Positions 10,029-21,778 of a DNA stretch of 64,000 nucleotides are shown piece after piece (the stretch's first letter is position 1; every line of letters begins with the position of its first letter). The notes under the pieces were generated by a model that saw only the letters and a list, made by a program, of their open reading frames with translations, had not been told where the DNA came from and ran no database searches. The stretch comes from Pachypanchax playfairii (lineage: Eukaryota > Chordata > Actinopteri > Cyprinodontiformes > Aplocheilidae): positions 3,450,216 to 3,514,215 of the forward strand of contig SSNP01000043.1 in NCBI GenBank assembly GCA_006937955.1, written 5' to 3'. The position numbers were made by a program, and so were the translations under genes.

Positions 10029-12659
10029 CATGATAAAGGATGTAATATGTAACATGATACAATACAGGACAATACAGCTAAACAACTTGGCTCAGTTGTG
10101 GCCATATATATGTAAACAGGGTAAAACATATGTGAGCAATAAGTAAACAGGACATTATTTATATAAATATACTGTATATGTATGCACATCCAGAAGGCCT
10201 ATCTTTAATCAAAAACTCCAATTTTCATTCACCACTCAGAAGGATATTCTCCCAGAAAGTTTAGGGCTTATCAACACGAATTTGAATTTTTGAATAGTCA
10301 ATAGTGAAGCCTCCTGGGTCTCCTTCCATGGAGACCATTATGGTTCAAAGGGCAACCAATGGTGCGATCAGAAAGTGAAGTACCTTGACCTTAGAGTTCA
10401 GCTTGAATGGTTTTGGATTGTTTTCCTGACTCTGTTTTACCATCCACTCTGTCCGTCTGATTAACCTGGGGCTGCATTTCCTCCTGTGTCCACATCCCAT
10501 AAACCCTATATTCATGAATTCCATTAGCAATTAGCAATCAACAGTTGCAATCCAATGAGATACTAGATAAACATTAAAATGCTATGTAGCTATACCAGTG
10601 AGTGTCAGTTATAACACACATAAAATAAAAAATCTGAAAGTCTCAACTGGGGTTATAGATTTTAGTTTGTAGGGAGATCTACTGCATCTGCTCACAAAAC
10701 AGTCTATCAAGTGAACTGTCAGCCACATAAAATGTTAAGAGATTGTATTACAGCTTTCTTTACTGCATGTCTCTAACATTTTGAACTACATCTAACTCAC
10801 TACAAGGTACTGAACCTGAATATCATGAAAAGTCTACAGTTCTATTTCTCAACATTCCACCTACTGAGTATTAAATTTATTGGATCCTTCTCAGAGGATC
10901 TCTGTTCATCTGCATCTCCACAGTGAGAGTTTCTCTCTCTAATGTGGCTGTACTGCCCATAAACAGACATTGAGTGATTAGCGCTGCTCTGCCATTGACA
11001 TCATTTGCATTTTAATAGACCATAATTACAACTCAGGGAAAATAAATTGCAGTTTGAAGAATGTTTGAATTACTTCAACTCTGCGGCTCTCCTCGTGAGA
11101 TAGCAGTGTGCATATGCAGGAGCTGTTAGGATAGTTGATGTCAGGTTCAGAAATATACAGAGAAGCAGAGTTGCAAACCGTAATGAACACAGGAAGATGT
11201 CGTCAACTGGAGTAATTCCGTTTCTAGAATAGGTAACATTTATTGATGTTTAACGTATTCAATAAATCAGTCTGAAATCTGCTGGGGCTACATTTTGTTT
11301 TACAAAGGTATACCCAGATAAAAATATTATATAAATTATTCGCTTGAGAATACAAAACTGTGCAAACAGATGTTGATAAACATACTCTGCCAGTTTCTGG
11401 AATCAAGTCTGTTATCCTGTAGTTTTTGTTGATTTTGTGCTAATACTTTGGATAATTGCTGCTTGTCCAGTTATTATTCCCCAGTCAGTCTTATCAACGC
11501 GCCTCACCTGCTGAGTTCTGACACCTTCTTGGGATTTGCTGGGGGATGTCTAGCCCTGGCAGTTAAAGCCCATGTGACCCTGTAAGCAAGAGTGACAACA
11601 CAATAATACTTCCCCACGTCTAATCTTTCATTGGTGGATTATCAGATTAGAGGCCCAGTTATTTATGGACTTGGTGACTATCGAAAAAGTTGATCTGTCA
11701 AGTTTATCTTACACTTGTCTTATCAAGGCAGGGTTGAACTATACACTTGGCTGCGGATGGAAGAAAAGACACACACATAGTTGAATGAAATCCTTGGAAA
11801 ATGAGAAACAAGGCTTTTCTTCTGACTCTGGCAGCGATTCACTTTATCTGGTTTGGGAAATGGACCTCACTGAAAGCATTACTTTTCCTTTGGATTCACT
11901 TGATTTCTTTGACCTCTTTAGTGTGACAGAGCTGCCCCTTTTTATTTTGAAGGGAGATATTAGAAATCATCCACCACTTTAAAACTCAGGTCAGTGGTGT
12001 GGAATCACGAGTTTCAAAGGGGACATAATCCATCTTTTTTTCCCAAGTTACCCCTTTGTGGTACTTCGAAGGCTTAAATTGATATAAGTTTCCAATCAAT
12101 CTGTTGTTTAGACAAAGCAACAGAGTGCACGAGGTCCATTATTCAACCTTTGTATGTGGTTCATTTTCAAAGCTTAACTACTTTCTTTCCATTCCAAAAC
12201 AGTCATTCCAAAATGTCTCTTTAAACATGAATGACAGAGGATATCGCTGAGTAATCATCACAAGTGAAAATACTATCTAATGTGAGTTGGTCTTATCAGA
12301 TTTGTGAAAGGAAGGCAAAAACATTTTGGCATCACCTCCAAAGAGTGAAGGCTGAAGAGTTATTTGTTGTTGTTGTTGATGGTTTTGTTTTAGCTAAAGA
12401 ACAAGCAAAAACTAGCTGTGAAAAACATTAACAAACACATCTTTTAGTATGATTACCATTAGCAAGACAGAGCTATTTAGTATAAAGCTTATTAACATTA
12501 TGATGATTGTAGAAATTAACTGAGATAAATATTTTTGTGTGATTGGTAAGATAACTAAACCTGCCTGAGTATGAAGCAACTCATTGTTAAGGTATTGTAA
12601 TGCCTTATTCACTAGAGATGGACCAATGGATCAGGGCTTTGTTTCAAGTAATGATGGTG
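10029..12659. other. intergenic, with a possible conserved non-coding element near 10941-11055
   Basis: AT-rich DNA. The stretch at about 10941-11055 contains an octamer site (ATTTGCAT), a homeodomain-type ATAATTA core and a balanced composition that is typical of vertebrate conserved enhancers. Another such stretch is about 11590-11700. These are judgements by appearance only. The open frame at 11785-11982 has no recognisable domain. Confidence 0.3.
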
Positions 12660-12662
12660 TGG

Positions 12663-12842
12663 CTCCAGTCTGTGGCGATAAGGAGTGGAGTCCAAATGCA
12701 AAACTCTCATGTCCTGATTCACCTACATTCCAGTCCTCAACTGTGGTCATGAGATGATGAATTTTGGAAGGACAAACAAGATTTTGGATATGAGCAGCTG
12801 AAATGAGCTTCCTCCATAGGGTGGCTGGTCTGAGTTTAACCC
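12663..12842 (+). pseudogene. LINE reverse-transcriptase ORF C-terminal region, part 1
   Basis: This is a fragment of the ORF2-type protein of a very common fish non-LTR retrotransposon. The plus strand reads 'GTCTGTGGCGATAAGGAG' near the start and later encodes AAEMSFLHRVAGLS. That matches the region just downstream of the reverse transcriptase in this LINE family, where the usual text is EMSFLRRVAGLSLR. The fragment is then interrupted by a CpG-rich MITE at 12843 and resumes at 13439. Neither end of a full LINE is present, so it is a dead 5'-truncated copy. LINE clade not assigned. Confidence 0.6.
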
Positions 12843-13438
12843 CTCCTTTCCACTGAACACATAACAGATGTGCAACATTAGTAACGCATAATACGCAGCT
12901 GATAGCCGCCATTAAAGTCACTGAGACCGTTCCCACTGCGTGCGAAGCAGCGCACATGAGACGCGTCCCAGAAGCGTAGCGTTGTGAGCGTTACATTGCA
13001 GTTCTATTTTTTACGCGGTACGCTTCTAAAACGCGTCAAGTTCAGCAGTTTAGTTGGACCAGACAGGAAGTCAGGCGTTCATGAAACACAAAATACCCGG
13101 AAGTTTCAAAATAAAAGGACACATGAAGATTTCTGTTACCGAAACTACGAGAAAGTACAGTACCTGTGACGGGTTTGAAGTCCATAGGTGGTGTGAAAGT
13201 AAACTACATACCTTCTGGATAGATGTTGTCATCTGTCTCCCTGCTTGTTGTTGTCTGTACTGACGAAATCACACGCGTTTTTACTATTCTCATGAGATTT
13301 TGTGATCTTCCAGGACCAGCTGGACGTAACGCTTGTGCGAAGGATAAGCGCGTGTAAAACGCTCCTGGTGGGAAGGGACGCACGGCTGATTGTGGGAGCA
13401 AAACGCTATGTTCTGTTGACGCATCCAGTGGAAAGGAG
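12843..13438. mobile_element. CpG-rich MITE inserted in the LINE fragment
   Basis: The left end is CTCCTTTCCACTGAACAC and the right end reversed is CTCCTTTCCACTGGATGC. The first 13 bases are identical, and the match continues to a shared AACAG after a small gap. The interior (about 596 bp in all) is much richer in CpG than its surroundings (acgcg, gcgtc, cgcgtaa). No coding region is recognised; the overlapping frames are incidental. It splits a LINE reading frame in two, so it is younger than the LINE copy. I could not identify a clean target-site duplication, so the superfamily is open. Confidence 0.6.
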
Positions 13439-13690
13439 TTCCGAACTCCCAGAGAAAGTCAAGATAGAGCTGTTGCTCTTCCATATTGAAGGGAGTAAGC
13501 TGAGGCCGGCTCCCATTTTAGCTGATTTGTTTACATCTTTTGCGAGGACAACCCAAGGCAGACCCAGGACTTCACTTGGGAGATTATATGCAGCTTGGGA
13601 TTTCCCAGGAGGACCTAGAGAGAGAGAGAGAGAGATGCCTGGGATGTCTTGGATTTGTTGTCTTTGCAATCTGACCTCAGTTCAGTTATT
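13439..13690 (+). pseudogene. LINE ORF C-terminal region, part 2
   Basis: The reading frame resumes as KIELLLFHIEGSKLR and then ARTTQGRPRTSLGRLYAAW. These correspond to the LLLHIERSQMRW and RPRGRPRTRWRDYVSRLAW segments of the same fish LINE family found at 12663-12842. Part of the sequence between the two parts (the region just after the VAGL motif) is missing or has diverged. A (GA)n expansion at 13617-13635 lies where the family has a purine-rich GAGGAG segment. Non-functional remnant. Confidence 0.6.
13617..13635 (+). repeat. (GA)n microsatellite
   Basis: About nine AG units within the LINE remnant. Confidence 0.9.
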
Positions 13691-13743
13691 TTTATATCAT
13701 CCACTTTAGTTGAAACTGAAACCTCATACAGTAAGTGCTGAAC

Positions 13744-14012
13744 AGTGGCACAGTTAGTTACAACTGTTGCCTTGCAGCAAGGATATGCTGGGTTTAGCCC
13801 TTGGCTGGGAAACTTCTACAAGAAGTTTACATGTTTTCCTGGTGCCTGCATGTAAGGGTTCTTTTGAGGTTCCCCAGTTTCCCATGCAGACCAAAAACTT
13901 GCATGTCACAATGATATTCCTCCTGCGTTGGTGCATTTGTGAATGGTTGTTTGTATCTATGTGTGGTCCTGTGATGGTCTAGTGACCTGTCTGCTGTAAA
14001 CTCTACCTCTTC
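13744..14012 (+). repeat. tRNA-like SINE, copy 2 (diverged)
   Basis: The head AGTGGCACAGTTAGTTAC followed by ACTGTTGCCTTGCAGCAAGG matches the SINE at 9717 and its family. Later hallmarks include GAATGGTTGTTTG, GGTCCTGTGATGG and GTGACCTGTC. The GGATGGATGG tail is lost. It lies about 50 bp downstream of the LINE remnant in the same orientation. Confidence 0.65.
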
Positions 14013-17000
14013 CACCAAAAACAGAGTCCATGGATCACCAAGATCCCTACCTTTGATCTTAGTGGATAGAAAATGAAACAGGAAAAACATCCTTCTCTTC
14101 AAGCCTATAAAAAAACCAAGCCCTGGATGTCTAAGAATTTACTCAGGTATACAGTATATTCTGTTTACCTGTATGGAAATGAAGCAGCAATTCTATCTGA
14201 GATAAATCTGAGTTTACAGACTCTTTTACAACTTATTTCAGCTGCTGTTTACTACTGACAACATTCCACTGCAGTATGAATAAAACACATTTATTAACTA
14301 GGATTCAAGTGTTTGGGAAACTTTAGCCTTCATGGTTCTGATATGTCTGAAGACCTAAATGGCCTCCGTTTGAATTTATATTTATAAACATTAAACAGAA
14401 ATGTAAAAATAGAAACAAGAAAACACCCTCATAAAGGGATAATAATTTATCTGTCCTTTTTCATCTTATTTATAGCATAGCCCACTAGTTTGTCGTTCCA
14501 AGCCTGTGTGATTATTCACCTGGCTAGCCCATTATTCTTGCAAATACCACAGCTATAAAATTCTTCATATTTCATTCCAGGGGTTTGATGAGAGTGCACT
14601 GAAACCAATTTCCCAAAATATTGCGTATTCTATGCAACATGAATATGGCTCCCTTGATTGCATTATGCCTCTGAGGTGTGTTTAGCCAAATGTGCATGAA
14701 CTGCAAGGTAAAAAGCACAATAGGCTACTGCTGGTAAGCCTTATTAAGCACTGAAAAGGAGGAAATAAGGCATAACATTTTGGTCCATGTTCATCACACT
14801 AATTCAGTGGAAATTAAAACTCTGCTTGGGTCTGTCTTATTACAGCAGAGTGACTCTAACTTCTCCTTAAAGTACTTGAAGTGACTGACTTAATGCCTTT
14901 TAATATTTGGTTTTAATATTTTGGATATTAAATTTTATTTCTGAGGTAATGAAGAAATTATTAATTAATTTTCTATGTGGAGTAGTTTTAGATGCCTTTT
15001 ATATGCCTATTATACATGTAAATAATCTCAACTAATGTAGAGCCTCTGCAGTCATGCACTCTTAAACACCTTCTGTGTTGGTAAGAAGTTTCTTGTCTAC
15101 CCAAAATCCAAATGTGTTGCTAAAAAGCCATTGACTGTTGGACCTGTCAATCTAATAAATCTTTACAGTAAGATTTCAATTGTCCCCCTTAACTGTGGTT
15201 TATCTCCTCACAAAAAGAGTTAACATGTTGAAGTCTGACTTGTTAAATTTAAAAACATTTCTCCACTTTTCTGTCTTTTGACAACACGGCTGTGATGGAA
15301 AGAATCTACCAGAATGCAAAAGGCTTTGTCTTTGTAGGGGTTTTTAGGGGTATTTTAAAAATGCAATAGGTTTCTCTTTACATGTGACAGAAGGTTATAA
15401 GTCAACAATAGTTTAGAGCATACCCAAAACTTCTACTGTCTATCTGTCCACTCCGCCTCTGAAGATATGGTCAGTTGTGTCTCAGAAATAAAATGCCCTA
15501 TACAACAGAAGGGTTAAATGAAACCTCAGCTGTTGTAGAGTAAAATTGTCCTGACTTAATAGGTCACAGAGACCCTCAATTCTGTCTGCCAAACAAATCA
15601 GGACAGGACAGCCCCCCCAAAAAAGAACTTCCATAAAAAAGTCATGGTGGTTTATCATCATGTTGGCACCGTCTTGAGGTCCTGCATGGTGGCAGCATAT
15701 GTATGACGTGACCTGTGTGCTGGTGGCACAGAAACATTTTTTTTTTAAATCATACACAGAAAACCATATTTTTTAAAACTAAATCTAGTTTTAAACCTTT
15801 AAAAAAAATTAAACCATAACTGAGGCCAACCTTCAGCACAGATGCTCACCATTCAGAGTTGATGCAACTGATTTTTTTCCACATAAAATTCATGATTTAT
15901 TTTTTTAGATCTTAAAAAGAAAAACATCTGTCACCTTTGCCTCAAAACTTGCTTGTGTGAAACATGGACCAGGTTTCAGAATCAGATATCTCCACAACGT
16001 TTTGGCTCCTTAGACTGAAGCTCAGGTGCAGAATCCTGTTAGGTATATGGAAAGCCCCACTGTTGCGCCACAACACCTGGAGACATTAGCGGTGTCATAA
16101 GAATTAGCTAACAATGCCAAGCTCTGTGTTTTGTGCAGGTTTCCAAACTTTTTTCATGCCCAATATCTAAGCCTATTGCACAATAAATCTATCTGATTAA
16201 TGAGCAAATGTTAGTCTTTGCTAAAACAAAACAAAAACAAAAAACATTTAACTACAATTTTTTTAAAGGAAAATACATTAAAGGAAATATATTACAGTTG
16301 GCTTGGTCAGCATTGTGAAATCCCTTAATTGCTCCTCTGCCCCTCTCCATAGTCCTTCTCCTAATGACATTCAGTCACCCACCTCCCCCGAAGTAAATTA
16401 ATGAAATTGGCGTATCGCCATACTTGTGAAACAAAATCTGATGCTCATGTCTGAAGTATTTGAAGTGTCACCCAAGATAATAGATGTAGAAGAGGTTTCT
16501 TATTCTCAGAGCTCAGCCCCTAATAGCACCAGAAGCCATCTGTATTCTCATTTCTACAGCAGTCACTAAATCAACACAAGCCCGAAGATGTCTCCGCACA
16601 ATCATGCATGACAACATCAAAGCTTTTCTTTATTGCCTCCCCTCTTCTCAGCCACCGTTAACTGCTCTCTGAAGCTAAAAGCAGTGCTGCCACCGCAAAT
16701 ATTATCTCAGGGGTTGTGCAAACACTGAAAATCTTGCTTGTTACTTGTCAATAGTCTCAGTTGCGGTTGAGTGATGTGTTTGAGGTTGATTTTATTTTTG
16801 CACAGGTGTGAATTTATCTAGTAAACCTTAACGCACGTGGATTACTTGGAATGACTTTTCACCTTATTCAGTTATCTAAGACCCTCTTCATGACAGCATT
16901 ATTTTAAAGCCTCTTTGTCAGGATCTTCACTTCACTATGGCCCGTACTAGTTCCTACATCTCTACATATTAACAACCATAAATCTGTGCAACGTTGGATG

Positions 17001-18334
17001 AATCAAACTCCCAAATTTCCGTGAGCAGGATGTTTCAATGATGAGCTGGATCTGTCACCGGGGAGCATCCACAAACAGATTGAGCCAGGCACCCAAGATG
17101 GATCTGTTGACACTTCATTCTACATGTCTCTATTTAATGATATTATATTTCATTTCCCCAGCAAAGAAAACACCATTACGCAAAGCAGTGAGTTGTAACA
17201 AGCCATTCTGCAGCAGATTTCAAACCTCCTTGGTGGTACTGTAATTGAATTACAATAGCACAAAGTTTCAGAGACTGTGTTGGTTTCAATTTGTCCCTTC
17301 CATTTTACACGCTGAGCTGAACTTTCCACACTGACAAAATACAGAATGCCTTTATATGTGACCCTGGTTGTAACCTGAAAGAAAAGATTTCTATTTCACA
17401 ATTTTGGGTCATATGGACCCTGATGCTGTGTAGAATTTCTGGATATTGCGAAAATATAAAAGGAAACAATGTTTTTTTATATATATAACTGCCACAATTT
17501 TAGAAATCAACAGAGTTAAAAAGGTCAGCCACTCGATAAATCACCAGAATTTATCTTCCGGCAGCAGATGATTTGTGACAATCCCAACATGCCCGGGCCG
17601 TATTGATAACTAACCTAAGATTGATTTCTTTGCTAACTTGTGTTAAGTGCTGTGACAGAGCCATGAGGCTTTTGAAAAGTGCACCTAGTTGTTTTAAACA
17701 CACGTTGAAAAGCGGTTATATTTTCGATTGGAGCATTCTGCTCATTGAGGGAGGAAAAGGAGTGGAGTGAGTGCTCCTCTGGGCACAAACCAGTAGGCCA
17801 TTCAAAAGGCACCAAAGAAGACCAGTGCAAATTGATTTTAGCTTTATTCTGGATCAAATGTGTCACTGTTCTGGTTGGCGACCCAATGGCAAACCTGTCC
17901 AATCAAATTAGGGAACGATTTAGAAGAACTGACTCATGTGAATGGGCAGTCACACTCTACAAATCCTGAACTACAGTGACATCCCTTTCAAACATTAAAC
18001 ATCAAGACCTAACCAGTGCTAATTTTTCTGAGTCATGATATTTTGGATGAAGCTAAAACCAATTTATTGAAGTAGTTTGCAATAACTGCATTATTCTATT
18101 GGAAAAAGTCAACAGCGTAAAATGTTTCTGTGGCTTTGTCATTGGCACAGCTGACATAAAGCTTTTGCTTACGGCTTCAAGTAGCCACAGCACATCATTA
18201 GGTGTATTGATCATGGAAACTGCTTTCACCTACAGTATACAGTCATCATCCAACAGGACAAAGAGAAGAGAGAACATGAAGGTCATGCTATGTAAACACT
18301 ATACAATCATACGAAGAGAAGAGAACATGGAGAG
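14013..18334. other. intergenic, no gene recognised
   Basis: About 4.3 kb of AT-rich sequence. All frames are short and without domain resemblance, including those at 15482-15757, 17633-17902 and 18099-18395. The parts around 14560-14720 and 16480-16720 have the mixed composition of possible conserved non-coding DNA, but nothing firmer can be said. Confidence 0.4.
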
Positions 18335-18339
18335 CACAT

Positions 18340-19030
18340 CATACAGCTGCTTCAACAAACTCACTGTTATCTGGACAAAGCAGGCAGCACTGTGAGGATT
18401 GTGTTCTTTGATTTCACCAGTGCATTTAACAGAGAAATGGTCCACCAGAGAACTGATAGACCACTTTGTGGCCCCGAAATCCCATTTCCATCATGGAAGA
18501 AGAAGTGGAGGTGGTGGAGTATAAATACCTCAATGTTCACCTGGACAACAGACTGAACTGGAGACACAACAGGGATGCTGTTTTTAAGAAAGGACAGAGC
18601 AGACTGGACTTACTGAGGAAGCTCACATCCTTCAGCGATTGAAGCAAGATGTTGAAGATCTTTTATAATCTATTGTGGAGAGTGTGATCACATCAGAACA
18701 GATGACGTAAAGAGGCTGAACAAACTGATAACAAAGGCTGGTTCTGTTCTAGGAACTGATCTGATTCTTCTGGAGTGGATTTTTTAAAGGAGGGTAAAGA
18801 ACATGATGGAAAACCTTCATCCTCTTCACAACACAGTAACTCAACAGAGTATCTTCAGTCAGAAGCTTCTTCAGATTCGCTGCAACACAGACGCTACAGA
18901 AGATCCTTCCTCTCCACAGCTAGAACTTTCTAATGACTATTGTAGGAAACACTGAGTTACAATCGCATTCTATTTCCTTTCAGGAATTAATAAAGTATAA
19001 TTAAATTGAATTTTTGAATTTGAATTAAAA
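18340..19030 (+). pseudogene. LINE relic, copy 1 (reverse transcriptase, palm deleted)
   Basis: The plus-strand frame beginning about 18342 reads IQLLQQTHCYLDKAGSTVRI then VFFDFTSAFN. This is the reverse-transcriptase segment around the first catalytic aspartate (F-x-D-F-S-S-A-F-N). After a deletion that removes the palm with the F/YADD box, a frame from 18495 reads EEEVEVVEYKYL, NVHLDNRLNWR and KKGQSRLDLLRKLTSF before an in-frame stop. Further on come RLNKLITKAGSVLGTDL and RCNTDATEDPSSP. The 3' end (about 18978-19027) has AATAAAGTATAA and a TTGAATTTTTGAATTTGAA short-repeat tail of the kind seen in L2/CR1-type LINEs. Same family as 23990-24670. Confidence 0.75.
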
Positions 19031-21541
19031 CTCAAAAGTGTAATGAAATGTAGAAAATTAATACAACTTCCTCTGTCAGTTGGAAAATCTCCATATCCAA
19101 CAAGTATTGATTTTAAAAGAACAAGAATGTTATGGTTTTTCTTCTCAAACCCCAGTCATGCCCTACATTGCAGTACATGAAAAAGGACAAAAGCATTTGG
19201 ATGGAAAATTGTGTTTTACTGCGCATTTCTGTGTTGCTTCAACACTTTGAACCTTTGCTGGCTGCCAGGCTGCGCTCACCCACAGAGCTGTGTGCTTATT
19301 TTCTCCACCCTCTTCTTGACCATATGGAGCACAAGAGTCAGAGGGACACTGTGTTGCACAGATTTGTCTTAGTGTGTATATGCATGTACATGTGTATATG
19401 CATCGTCGGCCAAACCTGCCTGCTAGCATTGGCCGATTGTCAAGTTTAGCATTTTTGCATGAGCCAACAGTACTTGAAAAAGGACTGTTAAGGTGTGTTC
19501 CATCCTGCAAGTGCAAGAAAACCTCTACAGGTATTTAATAAACATTTACACCAAAGGTCAAAGACACTCTATAGGTGCAAGATGATAAAGTGTCTTTTCT
19601 TCATCTGCTTTGGGGTCAGCTTGTCAGAACTGACACTGTAACATAGTAGCAACCCCTGGTTTAATCAGCACATTAATTCACCCATCACAAAGCCCTAATG
19701 ACACCACCGCTGGCCAATTAAACTGGGAATTTGATTTAGCACGTCTCCATTCATCATAACTGACTCTTTCGGCATGCAATCAATACGGCCCTCATAGCGT
19801 GTTGGGCACCTAGACCTTAAGAGGTAATGCGGTCGTCATGCAAAGTATGTTATGAGAAAGTAAATGCTTGGCCAGGCCAAAGGGGGAAAGCATCAATCAT
19901 GTACCCGTGCATTCATCAACAACACTTTTCCCCCTTTGGGGTTCTTGTGATAAGCTTCTTCAGGCAAGAAGCAAAAGCTCATTTAAATGTATGTCTATCA
20001 CTTCATCATTTCTCCCTGACCATTATAAAATCTAGAGTAGATAAATACTTTTTTAGGGAACCATATAGTCAAACACCCTCATTGCTGCCAATTCACTCAT
20101 GTACAGTTTTCGTTCCTGCATCTTGAATGAGCTCAATAGCTACTGCAGCTTGTCAGTGTCCCTCCAAGCTCACACTTGGACTCATACACACGAGCTCATA
20201 TATACATGCAGCATCAAGCCGCAGGGTGAAGGCAGCTCTGCTCACTCAAGGGGAAAGCGAACAGCTGTGTCCGTGACAGCTGGAGCAGTCATGACATCCC
20301 TTCACCAAATATCAGGGACGGCTCTGGACACAATGGCAAATCAGCCGAGAGGGGTCCATTTACAACCTGGACGAGATGCCAAGGCTTCAGCCCACAACCA
20401 GGCTGAGCTCAGTGTTTCCCAAACGCATTTTCAGTGATAATGTGAGAAGTAATGAGTTTCTCCTTGGTCTGTATCCCATATAATAGTCCCCCATTTGCCA
20501 CAAAACAAGCCAGCGGAGGAAATTAGATAATGCCGTGGCTGTGAAAAATCAGTCGAATGCTAATGTTTGTCTTTTGGAGGTTCGGTTTAAATGATTTCCT
20601 CGTCAGATTTTCACGAGAATCTTTTCATTGCATACATTTCTAATCATATCCCTAACAGGATGACAGTAATTCAATCTGGATGAAAAATCATCTCCTCAAA
20701 ATAAGCTCTGTTTAGAACTGAGTCTGTTTTGCTAACTAACATGGGTGGCATGTCAGTCATATGTGCATTTCTCTTAAAAAAAAAACAAACATTTGGAATG
20801 AAAAACACTGTCACATGTAAGCTCTTTCTTTAATCAGTCCCAAAGTTTGGATTTTGTTTTAAATCTTACAAATGGTGGATTCCTAAGATGAGTTTGAGCT
20901 AGTTGTAACTGTGATGGAAGCATTTAAAAAATAAATCAGTGTACTATGCAAATGAGCATAATCACCTTCAGCCCCTTTAGCACCAGACCAATTTTAATTA
21001 CATCTTAATTTCATGTCTAAATACCCCCAATTCAGATGAGCTGCTGCAGTAAGCCTCAGCAGAATAGACTGTGTGGGAGGACTGTATAGGTACAGATAAT
21101 TACAACTCACTGTTATGGACTCCTGATTATATGAGGTTGTGGCCAGCATTCAGTGGGATTTTCTCCAAATCCCACTGAATGAACTTCATCTATGAGATTG
21201 ATTAAATATATCACAGTTATGACCACTGTTTCGTCTGAACTGGAAGGTTCCAAGTTCCCAGAAAAGCACACTTTAATCCTAACAGTAGTCCATGTTGCAT
21301 ATCACTGCACCTTCATGCTGTTTATATGAGATATGATTCCAGGATGTATGAAGTTAGAATTTAGTTAACTTTTCCTAATACATGGTCAACAACTTGATTA
21401 ATTGAACATGTCATTAAATTAATAGTAGAACATGTGGATACAGGCTTCACATGCCAAATTGTTTTGAGATTTCAAATTTTTACAAAGGAATATTACCAAA
21501 CCATGTCATAGTTGTTAAAAAAACTTTGACGTGAAAAAAAA
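19031..21541. other. intergenic, possible conserved non-coding stretch, one hairpin
   Basis: No gene recognised. The region about 19655-19830 (balanced composition, AATTAA and TAATGACA cores) looks like conserved non-coding DNA. The frames at 19132-19516 and 19827-20437 have no family resemblance. A perfect hairpin lies at 21147-21181. Confidence 0.35.
21147..21181. repeat. perfect 15-bp inverted repeat, 5-nt loop
   Basis: The arm CATTCAGTGGGATTT (21147-21161) is the exact reverse complement of AAATCCCACTGAATG (21167-21181). The loop is TCTCC. Pairing does not extend beyond these 15 bp. Confidence 0.95.
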
Positions 21542-21545
21542 TTAA

Positions 21546-21774
21546 AGGTTGGATATGGAACACAAACACCATAGTGACATCTAGAGTGTGGATGTTGTAG
21601 TTGCAACAATAGAACACAGTTTTCAGCCCTTGGCAGCTGCTTGACTTGCAGACTCCGCCATCTTCTACAGTACCAGCCTCTGACTTTTTACCGTATTAAG
21701 CAACCTACAATGGTGCGGCTATTGGTTGGTAGATGGAAACATAATGGCAACGTCGTGCCCGTCATATTCAACCT
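21546..21774. mobile_element. TTAA-flanked MITE, family B, copy 2 (short form)
   Basis: TTAA lies at 21542-21545 and at 21775-21778. The left end AGGTTGGATATG and the right end reversed AGGTTGAATATG match at 11 of 12 bases. The interior matches 707-1074 but lacks its extra ~155 bp. The TTAA duplication suggests piggyBac-type mobilisation. No protein is encoded. Confidence 0.75.
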
Positions 21775-21778
21775 TTAA

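Noticed and set aside
12631..12957. 108-codon minus-strand frame
   Set aside because: Antisense shadow of the LINE fragment and of the left end of the MITE at 12843.
21147..21181. miRNA precursor
   Set aside because: The stem is only 15 bp with no extended pairing; too short for a typical animal pre-miRNA.
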